Notes under the pieces: generated by a model
The model's database searches: none
What the model was told of the DNA's origin: nothing
Seen by the model: the letters and a program-made list of their open reading frames with translations, nothing else
Part shown: one piece after another, positions 1 to 6,480 of the stretch
Position numbering within the stretch: position 1 is the stretch's first letter
How the letters are laid out: each line of letters begins with the position of its first letter
Position numbers and translations under genes: made by a program
NCBI GenBank assembly: GCA_046155815.1
Contig: JBJXFY010000072.1
Location: 1 to 6,480 of the forward strand
Reading direction: 5' to 3'
Length of the DNA: 6,480 bases
From: JBJXFY01 sp046155815
GTDB lineage: Bacteria > Verrucomicrobiota > Verrucomicrobiia > Limisphaerales > CAIMTB01

Positions 1-981
1 GGGGGCGTGGCCCAGCGCACCGCCACCCACGCCTACGACACCGCCGGCCGCCTCGGCGGCGTGACGGCGGACACCGGGGCCGCGGCCACTTACGGCTACC
101 TCCCCAAATCGCCCCTGTGGCAGACGCTCACCTTCAAGCAGGGCGCGACCAACCGCCTGACCACCACGCGCGCCTTCGACCGCCTGAACCGCCTGCAGTC
201 CATCGCCAATGTGGCCGGAGGGGCGAGCTCCGCGAGCCCGCTCGGGGTCAACTACCTCTACAACGACGCCAACCAGCGCGTGCGCGCGACCGACGCCGAC
301 GGCAACCACTGGGTGTACGAATACGACGCCCTCGGGCAGTTCAAGGGCGGGAGGAAATACTGGTCTGACGGGACACCCGTCGCGGGCCAGCAGTTCACCT
401 ACGCGCACGACGACATCGGCAACCGCACCGCCAGCTACACGCGCAACCGGCTCAACCAGTACACCGCCCGGACCGTGCCCACGCTCGCGGACGGGCTGGC
501 CACGCTGGACGCGATGGCCGCCCGCGTCCGCGCGGAGACCGAACGCCACCGGGGCCGCTTCCGGGCGCGCCCGGAGAAATTCGAGCGCAGCGAGGGCTTC
601 TTCCGCCTCCTGATGCTGGCGGTGATGTTGGCCGAGGATTTCGGCGTGGCCTACCACCGCGGCCTGCGCCTGGCCCCCGGCACGGCCGGCTGGCGCGACG
701 GGTTCTTCCGCGAGGCGCGCCACGTCCTGCTGCCCGGCCTGCTCGCGGCGGAGGGCATGGTGCCGGGACGGGCCGGCAGCCCGCGCCGGGGCACGTGCAG
801 CTCCCTGCCGGTCCTGTACGTGGCGGTGGGCCGGCGGCTCGGCTACCCGCTGCGGCTCGTGGCCACGCGAAGCCACCTGTTCGTGCGCTGGGACGGGATG
901 GGCGAACGCTTCAACGTGGACGCCAGCGGCGGGAGCTGGCGGCGGTGCGGGTCACCTCCGAGCCGCCGGGTGCGGCCATGA
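1..981 (+). CDS. RHS/YD-repeat protein fused to a transglutaminase-like domain (5' end outside window)
   Basis: The reading frame is open to the left edge, so the GTG at 7 is probably internal and the start lies upstream. Numbering from that codon, residues 1-158 are RHS/YD-repeat sequence: HAYDTAGRL (8-16), NYLYNDANQRV (82-92), WVYEYDALGQF (102-112) and FTYAHDDIGNR (130-140), then LNQYTARTVP (149-158). YD repeats build large beta-shell surface or secreted proteins that often end in variable C-terminal tips. From about residue 159 the character changes to a helical segment and then a transglutaminase/SirB1-like core: GTCSSLPVLYVAVGRRLGYP (262-281), RSHLFVRW (288-295) and ERFNVDAS (300-307). 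These give candidate catalytic Cys264, His290 and Asp305. The usual DPxGxxGG pre-tip motif of RHS toxins is absent. The last 15 or so residues (WRRCGSPPSRRVRP) look out of frame. The protein could be a tip-bearing RHS protein or an accidental fusion of two gene remnants. Confidence 0.75.
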   Translation, partial: GGVAQRTATHAYDTAGRLGGVTADTGAAATYGYLPKSPLWQTLTFKQGATNRLTTTRAFDRLNRLQSIANVAGGASSASPLGVNYLYNDANQRVRATDADGNHWVYEYDALGQFKGGRKYWSDGTPVAGQQFTYAHDDIGNRTASYTRNRLNQYTARTVPTLADGLATLDAMAARVRAETERHRGRFRARPEKFERSEGFFRLLMLAVMLAEDFGVAYHRGLRLAPGTAGWRDGFFREARHVLLPGLLAAEGMVPGRAGSPRRGTCSSLPVLYVAVGRRLGYPLRLVATRSHLFVRWDGMGERFNVDASGGSWRRCGSPPSRRVRP

Positions 982-1082
982 CGCTGGAGCGCGACGACGT
1001 CTTCACGGTGGAGCTGAAGGCGGGCGGGGAGCGGGCCACGCCGCCGCTGCCGGCACTGGACGAAGGTGGAGTTTCAGCGTGA
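933..1082 (+). pseudogene. Out-of-frame continuation of the RHS-transglutaminase gene (probable frameshifted 3' end)
   Basis: The frame from base 933 to the TGA at 1080-1082 reads plausibly as protein: ELAAVRVTSEPPGAAMTLER followed by DDVFTVELKAGG and a Pro-rich end (ALDEGGVSA). The frame used upstream instead gives an Arg-rich, unlikely tail ending at 981. One extra G in the run at 931-933 would join the transglutaminase-like domain (…VDASGG) to this tail. The phrase VTSEPPGA resembles the start of PEGA-type beta domains, but the match is too short to call. The stop is 9 bases before the ATG of the deaminase gene, a spacing typical of neighbouring genes in an operon. It has no clear start of its own, so I read it as the displaced 3' end of the upstream gene rather than a separate gene. 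A sequencing error is as likely as a real mutation. Confidence 0.45.
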
Positions 1083-1091
1083 AAATTCCCC

Positions 1092-2102
1092 ATGCCGTAC
1101 ACGCCCGGCCCCGAGCTCGCCGCGTTCCTCCAGTCGCTGCCCAAGACGGAGACGCACCTGCACCTCGAGGGCGCGCTGCCCTTCGACCTGCTGCAGCGGG
1201 CGCTGCCCGGCCGCTTCCCCGCACCGCCGCCCTCGTGGGCCGACGACTTCCGCTTCCCGAGCTTCAACCACTTCATGGAGCTCTTCGCCGCATGGTGCGC
1301 GGACTACTTCGTCTCCGCGGAGCGCTACCACGAGTGCGCCCGCGTGGTCCTGGCCAACTGCGCGCGGCAGAACGTCCGCTACGTCGAGACCAGCTTCCAC
1401 CTGCCGGTGGCGGCGTGGACGGGCACGCCGGGCCGCGACATCTGCCGCGCGATCCTCGGCGCCGCGCCGCCCGGCCTCGAGGTCCGCGTCTTCGCCGGCA
1501 TGTGCCACAACGACTACACGGGCGCGGTCCGCGAGGTGATTGACGACGCCGTGGCGTGGCCGGAGCTGGCCGGCCTGGACCTGCACGGCTGGGAGGACCT
1601 CCCGCTCGAGCCGTGGACGGCGGAGGTCTGGGCGCGGGCGCGGGCGGCGGGGAAGTTCAACAAGGCGCACGCGGGCGAGTTCATGCCCGCGGAGTACGTG
1701 GCCCGGACGCTCGACGCGCTGAAGGTCACGCGCCTCCAGCACGGCAACGCCGCCGCCGAAGACCCCGCGCTCGTCGCGCGCCTCGTGCGCGAGGGCATCG
1801 GCCTGGACATGTGCCCGATCAGCAACCTGAAGCTCCAGGCCCGCGGGCTGCGCTCGCTGCGGGAGCATCCCGTCCGCCGGTTCTTCGACGCCGGCGTGCG
1901 CGTCACGGTGAACTCGGACGACCCCTTCTTCTTCGGCAACTCGCTCACGGAGGATTACACGGCGCTGGTGGAGGGCGTCGGCTTCACCCGGCGCGAGGTG
2001 ATCCAGGTCGTGAAGAACGGCTGGGAGCTGGCGCTGCTGCCGGCGGCGCAGAAGGCCCCGTTCCTGAAGGAACTGGAACGGAGCGAGGGGACGCTGGGTT
2101 AG
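1092..2102 (+). CDS. Adenosine deaminase-family purine deaminase
   Basis: This 336-residue cytosolic metal-dependent hydrolase is of the adenosine/adenine deaminase family, which replaces the 6-amino group of a purine with oxygen and releases ammonia. The family landmarks appear in order. PKTETHLHLEGA (17-28) carries zinc ligands His22 and His24. GLDLHGWE sits near residues 160-167, where adenosine deaminases have G-[IL]-D-L-x-G-x-E. KAHAGE (191-196) holds a metal His193 and catalytic Glu196. RLQHGN (214-219) holds His217, in place of the usual RIGHG. LDMCPISNL lies around Cys241, and VNSDDP (273-278) holds Asp276 and Asp277. Length matches the family (330-350). ATG 1092 is the only usable start because an in-frame TGA lies 12 bases upstream; a GGTGGAG at 1065-1071 is rather distant for a ribosome site. 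The substrate could be adenosine, adenine or a related compound such as aminodeoxyfutalosine; sequence reading alone does not decide it. It converges on purB, another purine gene. Confidence 0.9.
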   Translation: MPYTPGPELAAFLQSLPKTETHLHLEGALPFDLLQRALPGRFPAPPPSWADDFRFPSFNHFMELFAAWCADYFVSAERYHECARVVLANCARQNVRYVETSFHLPVAAWTGTPGRDICRAILGAAPPGLEVRVFAGMCHNDYTGAVREVIDDAVAWPELAGLDLHGWEDLPLEPWTAEVWARARAAGKFNKAHAGEFMPAEYVARTLDALKVTRLQHGNAAAEDPALVARLVREGIGLDMCPISNLKLQARGLRSLREHPVRRFFDAGVRVTVNSDDPFFFGNSLTEDYTALVEGVGFTRREVIQVVKNGWELALLPAAQKAPFLKELERSEGTLG

Positions 2103-2103
2103 C

Positions 2104-2130
2104 CGGCGGGGAAAAGCGTACTGACCGCCG
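2104..2130. terminator. Small GC hairpin between convergent genes, possible bidirectional terminator
   Basis: CGGCGG at 2104-2109 pairs perfectly with CCGCCG at 2125-2130 around a 15-base loop, in the 30-base gap between the stops of the deaminase gene and purB. The position suits termination of both converging transcripts. Neither side has a T-run, and the sequence is GC-rich enough for such a stem to arise by chance, so the call is tentative. Confidence 0.25.
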
Positions 2131-2132
2131 CC

Positions 2133-3467
<1,335 letters not shown>

Positions 3468-3496
3468 GGGCGGAGTCTGGTGCGGCGGGCGGCTGC

Positions 3497-3961
3497 CTAG
3501 AAGCCGGAAGGCGCGGCGGGCGGGCCTCCGGTTCCCGCGCCGCCATCGCGGTGGATGGTCACCTCAAGGCGGTTTTTCCCGCCGGCGCGTGAGTAGTCGA
3601 GCCTGCCGCCCGCGTTCCGGACCATCTCCAGGCCAAGCCCGCCGATGCGGGCCTCGGCGAGGGATGCCGGACGTTGCGGCGGGCTCGCGGCGGAGGGATC
3701 GAAAGCCGGGCCGTCGTCCTCGAAGACGAGCCGGACGCGGTCCGTTTCGACGTTGACCTGGACATCGAAGGCGGCCGCCGGGCGGCCGGCCAGCGCGTGC
3801 GTGAGGATGTTGGTGCCCAGTTCCTCGAAGGCGAGGTCGGCCGCGTAAAGTGTGCGGCCGGCCACGCCGTGGACCTCGAGATGCCCGCGCAGTTGGCCGG
3901 AGGCTTCGGAAAACGCGGCGGGAGGCTCGGCCGGGACGCGCAGCTGGAGACGGGCCGGCAT
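3497..3961 (-). CDS. RsbW/SpoIIAB-type serine kinase (GHKL ATPase, anti-sigma-factor-like)
   Basis: This 154-residue protein has a single HATPase_c_2 domain, the family of RsbW and SpoIIAB. Such kinases bind and hold an output protein, classically a sigma factor, and phosphorylate the STAS antagonist on serine. The N-box is AFEELGTNILTHA (44-56), with Glu46/Glu47, Asn51 and His55. The ATP-lid motifs are EDDGPAFDP (81-89) and IGGLGLEMVR (106-115). The domain ends near residue 138 in a strand-like stretch (NRLEVTIHRDG), followed by a Gly/Pro-rich tail (GAGTGGPPAAPSGF) that is probably disordered. There are no membrane segments. It starts at an ATG 33 bases after the STAS gene and ends 29 bases before purB. 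Kinase and STAS protein side by side, behind a PP2C phosphatase, is the standard partner-switching layout. No sigma factor gene follows; purB takes that place. Which protein it controls is unknown. Confidence 0.88.
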   Translation of the reverse strand: MPARLQLRVPAEPPAAFSEASGQLRGHLEVHGVAGRTLYAADLAFEELGTNILTHALAGRPAAAFDVQVNVETDRVRLVFEDDGPAFDPSAASPPQRPASLAEARIGGLGLEMVRNAGGRLDYSRAGGKNRLEVTIHRDGGAGTGGPPAAPSGF

Positions 3962-3994
3962 GCCGGGATTGCGTGGCGACGGCCCGCGGCCGGG

Positions 3995-4336
3995 CTAGCG
4001 CCCCAGGAGTTCCTGCGCCGCGGCCCTGTCCGCGGCCACCGGGATGAGCTGGTCCAGGGCGGCGTGGCGGATGGACTCGAGCACCGCCTCCGGCGGCGCC
4101 AGGAGGATCATCCGGGCCTCCGCGCGGTGGAGCGTCCGCGCCACCGTCAGCAGCATGCGGATGCCGAGGGACGACAGGAAGGTCACGCCTGAAAGGTCCA
4201 CGATGGTGTCCTTGCGCCGCGTGGCGGTGGCGGCGCTGAACTTGAGCTCGACCTGCCCGACGCCGGCCGAATCGAGCCGGCCGGCGAGAGCCACGCGGGT
4301 GAGCGTGTCTCCGTGTTCCAGAATCTGGAGTTCCAT
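3995..4336 (-). CDS. STAS-domain anti-anti-sigma-factor-like protein (RsbV/SpoIIAA type)
   Basis: The 113-residue product is one STAS domain. Unphosphorylated, such proteins bind the partner kinase and free its captive output protein; phosphorylation on a conserved serine breaks this, and a PP2C phosphatase reverses it. The core DLSGVTFLSSLGIRMLL (47-63) aligns with the SpoIIAA/RsbV phosphorylation loop. Ser56, two residues before Gly58, falls on the phospho-acceptor position. The Asp usually preceding it (MDSxG) is Ser55 here, a variation I recall from other STAS proteins. The N-terminal strand region (MELQILEHGDTLTRVALAGR) and the C-terminal helix are typical, and the length is normal. The ATG at 4336 lies 12 bases after the phosphatase stop and has an AGGA five bases upstream (4342-4345). 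That spacing suggests translational coupling with the phosphatase. Confidence 0.9.
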   Translation of the reverse strand: MELQILEHGDTLTRVALAGRLDSAGVGQVELKFSAATATRRKDTIVDLSGVTFLSSLGIRMLLTVARTLHRAEARMILLAPPEAVLESIRHAALDQLIPVAADRAAAQELLGR

Positions 4337-4348
4337 GGGGGTCCTGGG

Positions 4349-5494
4349 TTAGTCGAGTTCCGCGACGAGCAGTGAAAAGTCGTCCGCAAACTCCGTCGAG
4401 CCAGAAACGTCCTCGACGGCGCGCCGCAGCCTCGCGGCCTCGTCACCGCCGGCGTCCGGGCTTCCGCGCAGGATGATCTCTTGGAAGCCGGCGAGGCTCC
4501 ACTCGCGCCCCTCGCGGGTGACGATCTCGTACACGCCGTCGCTGAACAGGTAGAGCCGGCTGCCTGGCGCGACCGGGGTCTCGAGCGTCGTGTAGCGCAG
4601 CCCGGGCGCCGTGCCGACCGGCAGGCTGCGGGTCTGGAGCGGCCGGGCCTCCCGGTGGTCCGGCCCCACCAGCAGGGCCGGCGGATGCCCGGCGGAGGCA
4701 TAGGTCAGCCGCCGTGCCGCCCGGTCGTACACGCCATACCAGGCGGTGAAGTACATGCCGCCGTGCTGGTCCATGTCGTAGGCCTTGTTCAACGCGCCCA
4801 GCACCTCGTCCGGCCGGCTGAAGTCCACGCCGGGCAGCCCGTGCTGCCGCAAGACGTTGATCGCCGCGACCGAGTGCATGGCCGCCCCGGCCCCGTGCCC
4901 GCAGACGTCCAGCAGGTAGATCGCGTGCCGGTCGTCATCGAGGCGATGGTAGCCGAAGGCGTCGCCGCCGAGGATGGAGCAGGGGACGAAGCACCAGTGG
5001 GTGCGCATCGGCGGCTCGCGGCGCGGCGGCGGCAGGAGCGCCTCCACGTATTCGCGGGCCTTCCGCAGGTCGTTCTCAAGTTCCCGCGCCTTGGCGACCT
5101 CCCGCCGGAAACGCAGTTCATGGACGAAGGTAAAACCGCCTACCCGCAGCCGCGCCCCGACGGGCAGGAGGGCCTCGCCCGCCAACCGCCGTCCCTCGAT
5201 CAACGTGCCATTGGTCGAGCCCAGGTCGGTGACGCAGGCCTCGCGTCCGACGAGCCGGACCTGGCAGTGGAGCTTGGACACCTGCGTGTCCTGCAGGAGC
5301 ACGTCGGCGGCCGGGGAACGACCGAGAGTAACGGGCTGTTCACCCAGCTCGATGTGCTGCCGGCCGCCGTCTCCTTCCTGCCGCACCAGAAGGTGGACCT
5401 GGTCCGAGGTGGTCGGGCCATCGGTGCCGGCCATGCCGATGACGGTGCGATCGGCCTCTTCGATGATCTTCCCGGGGGTTCCGTCGTCGGGCAT
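4349..5494 (-). CDS. FHA domain fused to SpoIIE/RsbU-type PP2C phosphatase
   Basis: This 381-residue protein should remove phosphate from the phospho-STAS partner and so switch the system on. Residues about 33-125 form a forkhead-associated (FHA) domain that binds phosphothreonine: VTLGRS (55-60), SKLHCQV (73-79) and DLGSTNGT (90-97) hold the conserved Arg, Ser, His and Asn. A charged helix (about 128-155, probably coiled coil) leads to a SpoIIE/PP2C domain. Its metal-site motifs are GGDAF (176-180), LLDVCGHGAGAAM (194-206), ASAGHPP (266-272), LFSDGVYE (316-323) and ADDFSLLV (370-377), so the active site looks intact. An N-terminal ADRTVIG (14-20) contains a Thr that might be a kinase target, which is inference. 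There are no membrane segments, so input probably comes through the FHA domain. The ATG at 5494 is the first good start; the frame is open back to the esterase stop at 5588 but has no better start codon. It lies 12 bases before the STAS gene. Confidence 0.93.
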   Translation of the reverse strand: MPDDGTPGKIIEEADRTVIGMAGTDGPTTSDQVHLLVRQEGDGGRQHIELGEQPVTLGRSPAADVLLQDTQVSKLHCQVRLVGREACVTDLGSTNGTLIEGRRLAGEALLPVGARLRVGGFTFVHELRFRREVAKARELENDLRKAREYVEALLPPPRREPPMRTHWCFVPCSILGGDAFGYHRLDDDRHAIYLLDVCGHGAGAAMHSVAAINVLRQHGLPGVDFSRPDEVLGALNKAYDMDQHGGMYFTAWYGVYDRAARRLTYASAGHPPALLVGPDHREARPLQTRSLPVGTAPGLRYTTLETPVAPGSRLYLFSDGVYEIVTREGREWSLAGFQEIILRGSPDAGGDEAARLRRAVEDVSGSTEFADDFSLLVAELD

Positions 5495-5587
5495 GTGGCT
5501 CTGCTGGATCGAATCCGGGGCAAGGTAGGCGACCGGCTGGGTGCTGCAACCGTCCGCAAAAATCCGCGACAGGCCGGTTCGCCACGG
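5495..5587 (-). other. 93-base gap before the partner-switching genes, no clear promoter
   Basis: This is the widest gap in the minus-strand run and the natural place for an internal promoter of the phosphatase-STAS-kinase-purB group. On the minus strand it contains a T5 run (5558-5562) and a poor -35/-10-like pair (TTGCAG, 16 bases, TACCTT, three of six consensus matches each). No inverted repeat precedes the T-run, so it is not a credible terminator. I see no confident element here. Confidence 0.2.
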
Positions 5588-6480
5588 TCAGCGCCCGGTC
5601 TGGCCGTTCCGGAAGTGCCGCCCGGCAAAGGCGAGGTACTGCTCCCAGTCGTATTCCAGCACGTCGTGCGGCCCGCGGCGGGCGTGGTAGCCAATGGTGT
5701 CGCCGACGGGTCTGTCCACCGGCGGCATCTCCGCGACGCCGAGGCCGGGCCGGCCAAGCAGGCGGTACACCGGCTCCGCGTGGAGCGCGCCGAGGAACTC
5801 GCCTCTCGGGTCGGCCCAGCGGTCCTCCTCCGCGCTGGCCACGTACACCGGCCGCGGCGCGCTCAGCGCAATGAGCTGGTGCTGGTCCAGCGGCAGGTCG
5901 GCCTCGCGCTCGTTGTAGCGCTTGAAGTTCGCGTTGAACCAGTGCGGGAATGCCGTGTTGATGCGCCCCACCGTTTCGCCAAAGGCCCGCTTGCTCAGCG
6001 CCGCGCCGCCGCAGCCGGATTCGTTCGAGATCACCAAGGCGAACCGCTCGTCCTCCGCGCCGGCCCAGAGGGCGGTCTTGCCCAGCCGCGAGTGGCCGAT
6101 CAGCGCGACCCGGCGCGCGTCCACGAGCGGTTCCTTCTCCAGGAAATCCATCGCCCGGCTCAGGCCCCACGCCCACGCGGCGATGGCGCCCCAGTCGTCC
6201 GGCGCGAACTCCGTGACCGGCGCGGCGGCGGGGCGGGCGTGGCGACGGCCGTCCACCGGGAACACCGCGCGCACGCCCTCGCGCCAGCCCTCGGCATGGT
6301 CCGGCTCAAGGTCGCCGTAATACGCGGTCACGAGGCCGAAGCCACGGGCGAGAAGCTTCTCGACCTGCCAGCGCGTGGCCTCCACGCCACGGGTCTGCTC
6401 CGTGGCGCGGTTCGCGAGGAAGCCGCGCTTCTCATCCGTGCGGACCCAGTTCGTCGAGAGATGGACCGCGGGATCGGCGT
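5588..6480 (-). CDS. CE15 glucuronoyl esterase-type alpha/beta hydrolase (5' end outside window)
   Basis: The reading frame is open to the right edge. The GTG at 6385 is not the start, because upstream codons keep matching the family (DPAVHLSTNWVRTDEKRGFL, then NRATEQTRG). The start and any signal peptide lie beyond 6480. CE15 enzymes cut the ester between glucuronic acid of xylan and lignin alcohols, usually outside the cytoplasm. Numbering from 6385: RRVALIGHSRLGKTALWAGA (91-110) gives the nucleophile Ser99. NESGCGG (121-127) gives Glu122, exactly 23 residues after the serine, the spacing I recall for the acid in characterised CE15 enzymes. ASAEEDRWADPRGEF (183-197) is a conserved bacterial block with alternative acids, and GPHDVLEYDW (238-247) gives the catalytic His240. 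All three catalytic parts are present. Older annotations call such proteins acetylxylan esterases. Its link to the regulatory genes downstream is uncertain, given the 93-base gap. Confidence 0.87.
   Translation of the reverse strand, partial: ADPAVHLSTNWVRTDEKRGFLANRATEQTRGVEATRWQVEKLLARGFGLVTAYYGDLEPDHAEGWREGVRAVFPVDGRRHARPAAAPVTEFAPDDWGAIAAWAWGLSRAMDFLEKEPLVDARRVALIGHSRLGKTALWAGAEDERFALVISNESGCGGAALSKRAFGETVGRINTAFPHWFNANFKRYNEREADLPLDQHQLIALSAPRPVYVASAEEDRWADPRGEFLGALHAEPVYRLLGRPGLGVAEMPPVDRPVGDTIGYHARRGPHDVLEYDWEQYLAFAGRHFRNGQTGR

Noticed and set aside
1..981. Complete RHS toxin-immunity pair
   Set aside because: There is no DPxGxxGG motif before the tip and no small immunity-like gene after it; the next gene is a deaminase with full family motifs.
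1074..1868. A 264-codon open frame on the minus strand over the deaminase gene
   Set aside because: Its composition is Arg/Ala/Val-rich with no domain, and the opposite strand encodes a well-conserved deaminase.
3982..3995. Inverted repeat GCCCG-CGGC-CGGGC at the end of the STAS gene
   Set aside because: A 5-bp GC stem in such GC-rich DNA is expected by chance. It has no T-run and lies inside a tightly spaced gene group, so it is not called as a terminator or attenuator.
5520..5560. TTGCAG / TACCTT pair as a sigma-70-like promoter for the phosphatase gene
   Set aside because: Only three of six bases match in each half, which is too weak to call without transcription data.
5340..6176. A 278-codon minus-strand frame spanning the end of the esterase and the start of the phosphatase
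   Set aside because: It is a shadow in another frame, Arg/Gly/Ala-rich and overlapping two clear genes.

Overview
The window is very GC-rich, with strong G/C preference at third codon positions and GTG as well as ATG starts. The gene content points to a free-living, polysaccharide-degrading bacterium, most likely of the Verrucomicrobiota (Opitutus-like). The grounds are the wording of the RHS/YD-repeat segment (a 'LNQYTxRTVP' block), a bacterial CE15 glucuronoyl-esterase-type enzyme, and a transglutaminase-like domain of a type I associate with Verrucomicrobia and Planctomycetes. This placement is inference from remembered family sequences, not a computed classification.

The left part (1-2102, plus strand) begins inside an RHS/YD-repeat gene. 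At about base 480 its frame runs straight into a transglutaminase-like cysteine-protease-fold domain with an intact Cys-His-Asp set, and it stops at 981. Restoring one G in the run at 931-933 would instead continue the frame to a TGA at 1080-1082. Nine bases after that lies the ATG of an adenosine-deaminase-family enzyme (1092-2102). The RHS/transglutaminase stretch therefore looks like a recombined, possibly broken accessory locus butted against a metabolic gene.

The right part (2133-6480, minus strand) is a run of five same-strand genes. In transcription order they are: a CE15-type carbohydrate esterase whose 5' end lies beyond the window, an FHA-SpoIIE/PP2C phosphatase, a STAS anti-anti-sigma-factor-like protein, an RsbW/SpoIIAB-type GHKL kinase, and purB (adenylosuccinate lyase). 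Gaps from the phosphatase to purB are 12, 33 and 29 bases, which suggests one transcript; the esterase is set apart by 93 bases. The deaminase and purB converge over a 30-base gap holding a small GC hairpin.

The three middle genes form a complete phosphatase/antagonist/kinase partner-switching set, as in RsbU-RsbV-RsbW. The FHA domain on the phosphatase suggests an input from Ser/Thr kinases. No sigma factor or other output protein is encoded in the window, so the target of the switch is unknown. I found no convincing RNA gene, CRISPR array, insertion sequence or replication origin, and no non-coding stretch longer than about 110 bases. I did not find a clearly unprecedented system; the best leads are the RHS-transglutaminase chimera and the output-less partner switch placed directly before purB.
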